Assembly (NCBI GenBank): GCA_947245315.1
Contig: CAMXNV010000001.1
Location: forward strand, 1 to 36,559
DNA from: an uncultured Oscillibacter sp.
GTDB lineage: Bacteria; Bacillota; Clostridia; Oscillospirales; Oscillospiraceae
Reading direction: 5' to 3'
Length of the DNA stretch: 36,559 nt
Below are positions 15,124 through 22,288 of the stretch, piece by piece (the first letter of the stretch is position 1; each line of letters begins with the position of its first letter). The notes under the pieces were generated by a model. It made no database searches. It was not told where the DNA came from and saw nothing but the letters and a program-made list of their open reading frames with translations. The translations under genes and the position numbers were made by a program.

Positions 15124-15473
15124 AGCAGATACTTCACCCCCGCGTAAAAGAGAAAGGCGGCAAAGAGCCACTTCAAGAACTTGGTGGAGACCCTGCCGTA
15201 GAGTTTCCCCCCCAGCCAGCCCCCCAGGAGCCCCCCGGCCAGGTAGGGCAGGGCCGCCCCCAGGGACACGCCGCCCCGCCAGAGGTACACCGCCGCCGAC
15301 ACCAGGCACACCGGGAAGATGACCCCCACGCAGGTGGCGTACAGCTTCCGCTGGCTCAGAGTCCCCCAGCGGGACAGGATGGGCAGGAAAACCATGCCCC
15401 CGCCGCCGCCAAATAATCCGTTGGCCAGGCCCGCCGCTCCTCCGGCCAGCCGGGCCGTCCAGCTTCCCTTCAC
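15120..15473 (-). CDS. TSUP (TauE/SafE) permease, first half-size subunit
   Basis: 117-residue membrane protein with the matching Gly-rich signature GLFGGGGGMVFLPIL (residues about 20-34) and about four membrane segments. The GTG at 15473 is chosen because AAAGGAGG lies seven bases upstream; the longer frame starting at 15539 runs through a palindrome and lacks a ribosome site. It overlaps the second subunit by four bases. Both halves are intact and of near-equal length, so this is a split transporter rather than a frameshifted one. Transport of sulfur-containing or small organic anions is the family role. Confidence 0.86.
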   Translation of the reverse strand: MKGSWTARLAGGAAGLANGLFGGGGGMVFLPILSRWGTLSQRKLYATCVGVIFPVCLVSAAVYLWRGGVSLGAALPYLAGGLLGGWLGGKLYGRVSTKFLKWLFAAFLFYAGVKYLL

Positions 15474-15510
15474 GCTGCCGCCTCCTTTGCCGCTATGTAT
15501 AGTCAACGCA

Positions 15511-15540
15511 GTTGAAAGGGAGCAGATGCTCCCTTTCAAC
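15511..15540. promoter_or_regulatory. Perfect 14-bp inverted repeat upstream of the TSUP pair
   Basis: GTTGAAAGGGAGCA (15511-15524) is exactly inverted at 15527-15540 with a two-base centre. No T-tract follows on either strand, so an operator or leader hairpin is more likely than a terminator. It ends 38 bases upstream of the GTG start. Confidence 0.5.
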
Positions 15541-15646
15541 CGGCGGACTCACGGCCCGCCGGGGCACAGAGCGCCCTTGCGTTTCCCGGGAAATCAAGCA
15601 CAGAGAGCCGCCTGCGCGGCCCGCGTCCCGGCGGCACGGAAGGCGC

Positions 15647-15838
15647 TTATTTCAGCTTGAAGCTCTGGCAGTCCGTGCACTCCACCATGGTGGGGTTGGT
15701 CTCATGGGTGCCCACCTGGATGGTGGACAGGCCGCAGTAGTCGTTGTCCTGGCAGTGGTGCGCACAGTTGTTTACCGTGCACCGGATGCTCTGGTTGGGG
15801 GTGCTGGCGCATCCGCCGTTGGTGCTGTCCTTGGTCAT
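15647..15838 (-). CDS. DUF1540 domain protein, Cys-rich
   Basis: 63-residue small protein with seven Cys. The core IRCTVNNCAHHCQDNDYC followed by GLSTIQVGTHE and ECTDCQSF is the DUF1540 pattern, a presumed metal-binding motif found in many clostridia, sometimes in two copies. The ATG at 15838 has only a modest ribosome site (GCAGGA). A longer frame runs upstream and could begin at an ATG preceding APGRRF, but no better site is seen. Function unknown. It sits between the TSUP pair and the Cys/His repeat gene on the same strand; a strong terminator at 16025-16052 separates it from the latter. Confidence 0.8.
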   Translation of the reverse strand: MTKDSTNGGCASTPNQSIRCTVNNCAHHCQDNDYCGLSTIQVGTHETNPTMVECTDCQSFKLK

Positions 15839-16024
15839 AGTAAGGTCCTGCTGCGTGAAAATTTTTTCTAGGGCCGGGGACGCGTCCCGCCTCTTCCCCA
15901 CGATGAAGCGGCGTCCCGGCGCCATATTCACGTTCAGGAGAGATCGTTCCGCGCTGTTCCGGCGCTCATCTAGTGTGTGCGGGGACAGGAAAAGTATGCG
16001 CGTTTTTTGAAATTGAAATTTTGG

Positions 16025-16052
16025 AAAAAAAGAACCGCCCAATGGGCGGTCC
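16025..16052 (-). terminator. Terminator of the Cys/His repeat gene
   Basis: A 9-bp stem (16032-16040 with 16044-16052, loop of three) is followed on the minus strand by seven T residues (16025-16031). Confidence 0.85.
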
Positions 16053-16071
16053 GTTCGGTTTTTAAGAAGGG

Positions 16072-16857
16072 TCAGCAGTGACCGGCGCGGCAGCCGCGCT
16101 CACAAAAGCCGCCCGCGTGTTCATAGCCGCAGTAGGTGGTTCCGTTGTGGGCGTGGAGCCCGGCGGCGGTGCAGCCCTCGACCGGGCAGAGGGCGTAACA
16201 GGAGCCGTCGCAGAAGCCGCACGCATGGTCATAGCCGCAGTAGGTAACTCCGTTATGGACATGCTGTCCGGCGGCGGCGCACCCCTTGACCGTGCAGAGG
16301 GCGTGACAAGAGCCGTCGCAGAAGCCACCCTCGTGGTCGTATCCGCAGTAGGTGGTTCCGTTGTGAGCATGGAGTCCGGCGGCGGTGCAGCCCTTGACCG
16401 TGCAGAGGGCATGACAAGAACCGTCGCAGAAGCCGCACGCGTGGTCGTATCCGCAGTAGGTGGTTCCGTTATGGACATGCTGTCCGGCGGCGGTGCACCC
16501 CTTGACCGTGCAGAGGGCATGACAAGAGCCGTCGCAGAAGCCGCCCGCGTGGTCATAGCCGCAGTAGGTGGTTCCGTTATGGAGATGCTGTCCGGCGGCA
16601 GTGCAGCCCTTGACCGTGCAGAGGGCGTGACAGGAACCGTCACAGAAGCCGCCCGCGTGGTCATAGCCGCAGTAGGTGACCCCGTTGTGGACGTGCCGCC
16701 CGGCGGCGGTGCAGCCCTCCACAGTACAGACAGCGACGGCGGCCTGGGCCTTGGGAGCCTGGGCGCGGCCGCTGTGGTGGCCGTGACCGTGGGCGGAGAC
16801 CGGGAGGGTCAGCAGCGCGAAGGCCAATATGCAGAGAAGCATTCGTTTGATACGCAT
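16072..16857 (-). CDS. Secreted protein of six 36-residue Cys/His repeats
   Basis: 261-residue exported protein of unknown function. A signal peptide (residues 1-22) and a short His-rich stretch (HGHGHH) precede six tandem repeats from Cys44 to the C-terminus. Each repeat follows C-x4-C-x5-H-x-H-x5-C-x3-H-x4-C-x3-C, that is five Cys and three or four His, with constant HNG, YCGY and GFCDGSC blocks. Such spacing suggests one or two metal sites, or a disulfide-stapled unit, per repeat. The last repeat is altered to end in CERGCRAGHC. AGGAGG lies eight bases before the ATG. It has its own promoter and terminator, so it is monocistronic. I know similar single repeats only as uncharacterised sequences in gut clostridia. 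Confidence 0.85.
   Translation of the reverse strand: MRIKRMLLCILAFALLTLPVSAHGHGHHSGRAQAPKAQAAVAVCTVEGCTAAGRHVHNGVTYCGYDHAGGFCDGSCHALCTVKGCTAAGQHLHNGTTYCGYDHAGGFCDGSCHALCTVKGCTAAGQHVHNGTTYCGYDHACGFCDGSCHALCTVKGCTAAGLHAHNGTTYCGYDHEGGFCDGSCHALCTVKGCAAAGQHVHNGVTYCGYDHACGFCDGSCYALCPVEGCTAAGLHAHNGTTYCGYEHAGGFCERGCRAGHC
16075..16728. repeat. Six 108-bp in-frame tandem repeats
   Basis: This is the DNA behind the Cys/His repeat protein. Units are 108 bp with a few synonymous changes and scattered substitutions (V/L/A before HNG; A/C/E before GGF or CGF), showing repeated duplication under selection for the Cys and His positions. Confidence 0.88.
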
Positions 16858-16981
16858 GGGGGAAACCTCCTAAAGACAAAAAAATTGCAAGCTTATAGTA
16901 CTGCCATTCTGTTTTCTTTTGGCGGCTCGGAATCTCTCGCGTGGCGGAGGCAAATCGGGCCGCGGCAGAGAGTTCTTCATT

Positions 16982-17010
16982 ATAATAGCACAGCCGCCCC
17001 GGGCTGGCAA
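16982..17010 (-). promoter_or_regulatory. Promoter of the Cys/His repeat gene
   Basis: On the minus strand, TTGCCA (17005-17010), a 17-bp spacer ending in TGTGC, and TATTAT (16982-16987), an extended -10. The leader to the ATG is about 120 nt. Confidence 0.6.
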
Positions 17011-17228
17011 GGGGGTCTACGTTCAAAAATCCTTCAAACTTCTTTCAGCAAGTTTTAAGTTCTCCCGCTTATACTAAGCCCAACAAGTCAAGGGAGAGAC
17101 CCTCCGGAGGGGCGGCATCCCAAAATTCAAAAACCAGACAAGCCCAGTTCACACGTTCGACATGAATTCCTGTTATCTTAGCTTCTAAAGAACGGGGGAA
17201 CGGGATACATAATAAGGAGGAACCATTT

Positions 17229-18605
17229 ATGTATAACGATGAGAAAAACCTGTACAATTATACCTACCGGAAGGACGGGAGCGAGCTTTCCCACCAGAGG
17301 GAGACCGTCTCCTCCCCCTCCGGCGGACAGTACGGCCCTCGGGGGCCCGAATTGGAGATGAAGCCCGTGAAGAAGAATCGGATCGGTTTGAAGATCACCG
17401 CCCTGGCCTTGAGCTGCGCCCTGCTGGGCGGCGCGGCGGGCGGCGGAGCCGTCTGGGCAGCCATGCAGGCCTCGGAGAAAAATGAGAGCGAAATCAGCCT
17501 CTCCAGCCGCCCCGTCACCCAGGTGGCCCTCCGGAATGTGGACGGAAAGACGGCCCTGAGCGACGCGGAGGTCTACGCCGCCAATGTGAACAGCGTGGTC
17601 TCCATCCGGACCTCCGCCACCGCCGGGTACAACTTCTTCGGACAGCCGGTGCAGTCCGCCTCCTCCGGGTCCGGCTTCGTGCTGAGCAAGGACGGCTACA
17701 TCCTCACCAATTACCACGTGGTCAAGGGAGCGGAAACCGTCACGGTGACCCTGTACAGCGGGGAGGAGTTCAACGCCACCTATATCGGGGGAGAAGAGGA
17801 CTATGACATCGCGGTCATCAAGGTGGAGGCCCAGGACCTCCAGCCCGTGACCCTGGGGGACAGCGCCACGCTGAACGTGGGGGACCACGTGCTGGCCATC
17901 GGCAACCCCCTGGGCGAGCTGACCTTCTCCATGAGCGGCGGCATGGTTTCCTGCGTGGACCGGGCCATCAATATAGACGGCACCCCCTTTAACATGATCC
18001 AGACGGACACCTCCATCAACCCGGGCAACTCCGGGGGACCCCTCTTCAACCAGTACGGCGAGGTGGTGGGCATCGTCTCCGCCAAATACTCCCAATCCTC
18101 CGGCGGCACCTCGGTGGAGGGCCTGGGCTTCGCCATCCCCATGAACGACGTGTTCTCCATGGTAAAGGACATTATGACCAACGGCTACGTCTCCAACCGG
18201 GCCTACCTGGGCATCACGCCCCAGACCCTGACGGAGGGCACGGCGGCCCAGTTCCACTATGACGTCACCGCCGGAGTCTTTATCAACTACGTGGAGCCGG
18301 ACAGCGCCGCCGCCAAGGCGGGACTGAAAATGGGAGACGTCATCACCAAGGTAGACGACACGGAAATCAAATCCGTGGAGGACCTGAACCTGGCGAAAAA
18401 GCGCTACTCCGCCGGAGACACGGCTACTCTGGAAATCTACCGGCCCGACGGAACCATCACGGTGGAGATCACCTGGGGCGCGGCCCCCAAGGAGGAGCAG
18501 AGCCAGCAGCCGGTCCAGGAGACCCCCAATAACCGGAACGACTCCTACGGCTATGGAAACGGCGGCATGGATCCCTTCGACATGTTCCGTTACTTCTTCG
18601 GCTGA
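17229..18605 (+). CDS. htrA: HtrA/DegP-like serine protease with PDZ domain
   Basis: 458-residue membrane-anchored quality-control protease. A cytosolic N-terminal tail (1-50) is followed by one membrane segment (about 52-78) and a trypsin-like domain with triad His163 (TNYHVV), Asp193 (DYDIAVIKV) and Ser268 (NPGNSGGPL). A PDZ domain spans about residues 320-420 (AYLGITPQTL, DSAAAKAGLKMGDVITKV). The C-terminus is a Gln/Asn/Gly-rich tail ending in FRYFFG. The ribosome site AAGGAGG is ideal. HtrA proteins degrade misfolded exported proteins; the nearby secreted Cys-rich protein is a possible but unproven client. A TATACT at 17070-17075 may be its -10; no good -35 is seen. Confidence 0.93.
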   Translation: MYNDEKNLYNYTYRKDGSELSHQRETVSSPSGGQYGPRGPELEMKPVKKNRIGLKITALALSCALLGGAAGGGAVWAAMQASEKNESEISLSSRPVTQVALRNVDGKTALSDAEVYAANVNSVVSIRTSATAGYNFFGQPVQSASSGSGFVLSKDGYILTNYHVVKGAETVTVTLYSGEEFNATYIGGEEDYDIAVIKVEAQDLQPVTLGDSATLNVGDHVLAIGNPLGELTFSMSGGMVSCVDRAINIDGTPFNMIQTDTSINPGNSGGPLFNQYGEVVGIVSAKYSQSSGGTSVEGLGFAIPMNDVFSMVKDIMTNGYVSNRAYLGITPQTLTEGTAAQFHYDVTAGVFINYVEPDSAAAKAGLKMGDVITKVDDTEIKSVEDLNLAKKRYSAGDTATLEIYRPDGTITVEITWGAAPKEEQSQQPVQETPNNRNDSYGYGNGGMDPFDMFRYFFG

Positions 18606-19015
18606 GATTCTCCTGGAAGATGAGGCCGCATGGACCTAAACCCCCGACGGCAAGCATTTGAGCGTGTGCCCCATATGCTTCTATCGGAAAATGTCCTTCA
18701 ACCTGAGACCAAGTTGCCGACGCAACAGTGCTATCTCCTCTCCAGACCATCAGAACGCGCTAAAGTTCTTTTGCGTACTTTTCCCCTTCGGGGACGTACT
18801 CCACTAAGATTTTGCTTCGCAAAATCAAGTGTCGTTACAGTCTTCCAAGAAAAGTACGACGGGCGGCTTCGCGGCAAGAGCTGCGGCAGGGCAAAAAAGC
18901 CGCTATGCGACGGGCGGTGAGAGGTGTATATAGATGTGGCAGGGCGGGGGGTCTCCCGCCGGAGCGGCAAAACGCCGTATAAAGAGCCCCGGCATACCCG
19001 GGGAGGACAGCAAAG
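18606..19015. other. Intergenic region with nested hairpins
   Basis: No supported gene. CGTACTTTTC (18774-18783) is inverted exactly at 18849-18858. The loop contains two more stems, CCCC-TTC-GGGG near 18783 and an 8-bp stem at 18808-18826. A GC stem lies near 18943-18960 and another near 18987-19003. The layout recalls short non-autonomous repeats of gut clostridia. Confidence 0.5.
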
Positions 19016-19045
19016 CGCGGGAGGGGCCGGAAGGCCCCTCCCGCG
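19012..19045 (-). terminator. Terminator after the pentapeptide gene
   Basis: A perfect 13-bp stem (19016-19028 with 19033-19045, loop GGAA) with a short TTT on the minus-strand side. Confidence 0.6.
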
Positions 19046-19052
19046 GCATCTG

Positions 19053-19664
19053 TCAGGGAACAATCTCAATGCCCAGAATCCGGGCCACCACCGGGGCCTG
19101 AGAGGCGTGGAGCCTGGCCCCCTTCAGCTCCCGGCAGGAGGCGGAGAGGGCCACGCCGTCCAGCGTGCAGCCCGAGAGGTCTATGCCCGCCCACTGGGAG
19201 CGGAAGAGGTCTGCCCCCGTGAAATCCACCTGAGACAACGTGGTCCTCACCACCCGGAGCTCCCGGCAGGCGCTCTCCCGCAGGTCGCAGCCGGACCAGG
19301 CGCAGCGCTCCCAGAGGGCGCCGGTGAGGTTGGCGTAGCGGAGCCGGAGGCCCTCCAGGGCGCAGTCCTTGAAGCGGGCCCGGCGGAAGTCCCCAGCCTC
19401 GGCCTTGCAGTCCGTCAGGGCCACGTCCTTCCAGTACCCGGCGGCGAAGCGGCAGCGGACAAAGGCACAGGCGGAGAAGGCGCAGTTGTAAAAGGCGGCG
19501 GCGCTGAACGCGCAGTCCGTAAAGCGGCAGCGGCGGAACTGCACCCGCCGGAAGGTCAGCTCCCCGGCGTCCAGGCCCTCCGCCTCCTCTTGCTCGAAGC
19601 TCCGGAGGGCGAGAAGGTCCCCCTCCTCCCGGGCGGCCTCCAGGGCCCGCTCCAACGGGGTCAC
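19053..19664 (-). CDS. Pentapeptide-repeat protein
   Basis: 203-residue protein in which the A(D/N)Lxx-like pentad repeats from about residue 35 to 190 (FRRCRFTDCAFSAAAFYNCAF, then DLFRSQWAGIDLSGCTLDG), predicting a right-handed quadrilateral beta helix. MfpA/Qnr members of this family mimic DNA and protect gyrase, but many others have no known role. The GTG start overlaps the HAD stop as GTGA. Co-transcription with a DNA glycosylase makes a link to DNA topology or repair thinkable, though unproven. It is the last gene of the mpg unit and ends before a strong hairpin. Confidence 0.86.
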   Translation of the reverse strand: MTPLERALEAAREEGDLLALRSFEQEEAEGLDAGELTFRRVQFRRCRFTDCAFSAAAFYNCAFSACAFVRCRFAAGYWKDVALTDCKAEAGDFRRARFKDCALEGLRLRYANLTGALWERCAWSGCDLRESACRELRVVRTTLSQVDFTGADLFRSQWAGIDLSGCTLDGVALSASCRELKGARLHASQAPVVARILGIEIVP

Positions 19665-20305
19665 TTCCGCTTCTCCGGCATCCAGAGGAGCTCCTCGAAG
19701 CTCTTGATGTAGACGTCGCAGTAGCCCCGCATCTCCTTCTCATCCTGGGCGAAGAGGCCGTCGTAGACCCCCACCACCCGCATCCGGGCCCCCCGGGCCC
19801 CCTGGCAGGCGGCCAGGCTGTCGTCAAAGACGGTGCAGTCCTCGGGGCGGACGTCCGCAGCCTTGGCGGCGGCCAGCCAGACGTCCGGCTTCTTCTTCTC
19901 CAGGCCCAGCTCCTGGGCGAAGGTCACCCGCTCGAAATACTTTTCCAGCCCCAGGGTCTCCAGGGCCATGTGGCAGTGCTCCGGCACGCTGGAGGTCACC
20001 ACGGCCATCCGCCGCCCCTCGGCCTTGCACTGCTTCAAATAGGCCCGGACGCCGGGCTTCACGGGCACATGGGCATAGGAGTCCTCCGCCAGCTCCATCC
20101 ACTCGGCGATGATGTCCTCACAGGACTCGGAGAGCTTGCAGAACTCCTTGGTGAACACCGCCGCCAGGGGCAGGGGCACGTGGGCCACTCCCTCGTAATA
20201 GGCGTGGGTGTAGCGCAGCCCCCGGCGGGCCAGGAACTCCCGGTCCACCTTTTTCCAGATTCCGTTGGAGTCGGTGAGCACGCCGTCCATATCGAAGAAA
20301 AACAT
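19661..20305 (-). CDS. HAD-superfamily phosphatase
   Basis: 214-residue cytosolic hydrolase of the beta-phosphoglucomutase/phosphatase-like HAD group. Motif I is FDMDGVLTDS (nucleophile Asp5, acid/base Asp7), motif II VVTSS, motif III the Lys in EKKKPDVW, and motif IV VFDDS. A helical cap of type C1 lies between motifs I and II (about residues 15-85). The substrate is a small phosphate ester, not identifiable. AGGAGG precedes the ATG, which is three bases after the mpg stop, and its own stop overlaps the next start. Tight packing argues for one operon. Confidence 0.9.
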   Translation of the reverse strand: MFFFDMDGVLTDSNGIWKKVDREFLARRGLRYTHAYYEGVAHVPLPLAAVFTKEFCKLSESCEDIIAEWMELAEDSYAHVPVKPGVRAYLKQCKAEGRRMAVVTSSVPEHCHMALETLGLEKYFERVTFAQELGLEKKKPDVWLAAAKAADVRPEDCTVFDDSLAACQGARGARMRVVGVYDGLFAQDEKEMRGYCDVYIKSFEELLWMPEKRK

Positions 20306-20308
20306 AGG

Positions 20309-20929
20309 TCACACCTCCTGTAATAGGCGGAAGCGCCAGGGGAAGTCCCTGGCCTCCTCCGCGTAGTCCACCCCCACCCGGGGCCCGGCGACGATCTTTT
20401 CCCCGGCGGGCGGGGAGAAGGGGGGCAGGCCCGCGTCCTCCGGCTTGTCGCAGAGAAAGAGCGCGTCCCCCGTCAGGTCCAGGCCGTTCTCCGCCCGGGT
20501 CAGGGCCAGGGCCCGGCAGACCTTGCCGGGGCCGTTGAGAAAGTTCTTCCGCCGGTAGGGCGTCATGGGCTTGTCCCCGTAGCGGAGGCGGGCCATGACC
20601 TCCGCGCCCGCCACGGGCTCCAGGGCCCGGAGGAGCACGGCGGCGGGCTCCCCCTCCGGCTCGGTGACGAAGTTCAGGCAGTGGTACATGCCGTAGATGA
20701 GGTAGATATAGGCCGTCCCCGGCGGGGCGAAGAGGGCCTCCGTCCGGGCGGTCCGCCGGTAGCCGTAGGCGTGACAGGCCTTGTCGCAGCGGCCCACGTA
20801 GGCCTCGGTCTCCACGATCCGCCCGGCCAGGGACCGGCCGTCCAGGCGGCGGATCAGATACTTGCCCAGGAGCTGCCGGGCGGCGTCCAGGGTGTCCTGA
20901 TTATAGAAATCCCGGGAAAGCCTTGCCAT
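20309..20929 (-). CDS. mpg: 3-methyladenine DNA glycosylase (AAG/MPG family)
   Basis: 206-residue base-excision repair enzyme that removes alkylated purines. Family segments are clear: GRIVETEAYVG with catalytic Glu42 and Tyr44, GTAYIYLIYGMYHCLNFV, AAVLLRALEP, the NGPGKVCRALAL loop and GPRVGVDYA near the end. The length matches bacterial members. GAGGTGA lies before the ATG. It leads an apparent three-gene operon with a HAD phosphatase and a pentapeptide protein. Confidence 0.95.
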   Translation of the reverse strand: MARLSRDFYNQDTLDAARQLLGKYLIRRLDGRSLAGRIVETEAYVGRCDKACHAYGYRRTARTEALFAPPGTAYIYLIYGMYHCLNFVTEPEGEPAAVLLRALEPVAGAEVMARLRYGDKPMTPYRRKNFLNGPGKVCRALALTRAENGLDLTGDALFLCDKPEDAGLPPFSPPAGEKIVAGPRVGVDYAEEARDFPWRFRLLQEV

Positions 20930-21033
20930 TTTCTCACCTCGGTGTTACAATAAAAACTCGTGTGGCCCGGAGACGGAAGCGCTCTTAGACCACCAGCTTA
21001 GTATATCACGGAAATTTGGATGGAGCAAGGAAA

Positions 21034-21948
21034 ATGAAAACCAATCGAATTCGGCAGAACGTCCTGCCTCTGATCACGGCCATGATCTGGGGCACCGCCT
21101 TCGTGGCCCAGAGCGTGGGGGCGGACTACATGGGCCCCTTTACCTTCAACGCCGCCCGGGCGGCCATCGCCTTTGTCTTCCTGCTGGGCCTCTGGGGCCT
21201 CCGGGCCGCCTGGCGGAAGGGCAGGGGGGAGCCCCCCGCCCCCGCCGCCTCCCGGCGGGACCTGCTGCTGGGGGGCCTGGCCTGCGGCACGGCCCTGGCG
21301 GTGGCCAGCTGCTTCCAGCAGAAGGGGCTGGAGACCACCTCCTCCGGCAAGGCGGGGTTCATCACCGCGCTGTACATCGTCCTGGTGCCCCTGGCGGGCT
21401 TACTGCTGGGGAAGCGGCCCCCCCGGGCCGTGTGGTTGGGGGTGGCGCTGGCGGTGGCGGGGCTGTACTGCCTCTGCGTCACCGAGGAGCTCTCCGTCAC
21501 CGGCGGGGACCTGTACGTGCTGGCCTGCGCCTTCTGCTTCGCCGTGCAGATTCTCACGGTGGACCACTTCACCAACCGGGTGGACGGGGTGTCCCTGTCC
21601 TGCGCCCAGTTTCTCGTCATGACGGTGCTGTGCTCCCTGGGGGCCCTGACGGAGGCCCTGCCCCCCCTGGAGGTGCTGCCCCAGTGCCTGGGGCCGGTGC
21701 TGTATGTGGGCGTGTTCTCCAGCGGCGTGGCCTACACCCTCCAGATTCTGGCCCAGAAGGACTCGGACCCGGGGGTGGTGTCCCTGCTGATGAGCACGGA
21801 GTCCGTCTTCGCCACCATCGCCGGGGCCCTGATCCTGGGGGACCGGATGAACGGCCGGGAGTACCTGGGCTGCGCCCTGATGCTGGCGGCGGTGATTTTG
21901 GCCCAGCTTCCCGTGCCCCTGGGGCGGCGGCGGGAGGGCTCCATTTGA
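21034..21948 (+). CDS. EamA/DMT-family permease
   Basis: 304-residue drug/metabolite-type transporter with about ten membrane segments in two EamA repeats. The first repeat opens ITAMIWGTAFVAQSVGADYMGPFTFNAARAAIAF in two blocks (residues about 14-50); the second ends in STESVFATIAGALILGDRMNGREYLGCALM. This is the usual signature of bacterial YdcZ/RhaT-like exporters; the substrate is unknown. The ATG at 21034 with GGAG eight bases upstream is preferred over a TTG at 21016. It is divergent from mpg. The promoter of the next gene overlaps its stop codon. Confidence 0.91.
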   Translation: MKTNRIRQNVLPLITAMIWGTAFVAQSVGADYMGPFTFNAARAAIAFVFLLGLWGLRAAWRKGRGEPPAPAASRRDLLLGGLACGTALAVASCFQQKGLETTSSGKAGFITALYIVLVPLAGLLLGKRPPRAVWLGVALAVAGLYCLCVTEELSVTGGDLYVLACAFCFAVQILTVDHFTNRVDGVSLSCAQFLVMTVLCSLGALTEALPPLEVLPQCLGPVLYVGVFSSGVAYTLQILAQKDSDPGVVSLLMSTESVFATIAGALILGDRMNGREYLGCALMLAAVILAQLPVPLGRRREGSI

Positions 21949-21951
21949 CAA

Positions 21952-21980
21952 TGGACAAGGGGTCCAACCTATGCTATAAT
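21952..21980 (+). promoter_or_regulatory. Promoter of the glycosyltransferase-tmk unit
   Basis: TGGACA (21952-21957), a 17-bp spacer and a perfect TATAAT (21975-21980) preceded by TGC, an extended -10. It lies 27 bases upstream of a MITE-like insertion. Confidence 0.72.
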
Positions 21981-22006
21981 AGCCGCAGTATAGCCCTTCT
22001 ATGGGG

Positions 22007-22188
22007 CAATGTCATTAAGCTAAACCCAACGGAGAGCCCTCTCCGTCACGGCTGCGCCGTGCCACCTCTCCCAAAGGGAGAGGCAAGAGGATCTTGCGGC
22101 TATCGCACCGTCTTCTCCCCCCTTTGGGGGAGCAGTCTGGCCAGAGGCCAGACTGAGAGGGTTCTATATCCTTAACTTAATGACATTG
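22007..22188. mobile_element. 182-bp MITE-like element
   Basis: The terminal inverted repeats of 17 bp match at 16 positions (CAATGTCATTAAGCTAA at 22007-22023 and its inverse at 22172-22188). The interior contains two hairpin modules: one with CCGTCACGGC-TGCG-CCGTGCCACCTC followed by a CTCTCCC/GGGAGAG stem, and one with a CTCCCCCC/GGGGGAG stem followed by CAGTCTGGCC/GGCCAGACTG. There is no coding capacity. Related modules recur at 36389-36559. Target duplications are not obvious. Confidence 0.75.
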
Positions 22189-22288
22189 GCCTTGGGGGGA
22201 GCGTCTTTCTCCCCGGGCCCTGGACTATTTGTCCGGGAAATTGGAAATCATAGCCGGGGAACCGGCTTGGGCAAAATGAGGTGAGCTT

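Noticed and set aside
14749..15473. The two TSUP genes as one frameshifted pseudogene
   Set aside because: Each half has an intact signature and a start overlapping the other's stop as GTGA, and half-size length is uniform, so a designed split fits better.
18469..18750. A minus-strand frame of 93 codons after htrA
   Set aside because: Partly antisense to htrA, no ribosome site and no family resemblance.
21945..21980. TTGACA at 21945-21950 as the -35 of the glycosyltransferase promoter
   Set aside because: The spacer to TATAAT would be 24 bp. TGGACA at 21952-21957 gives the correct 17 bp.
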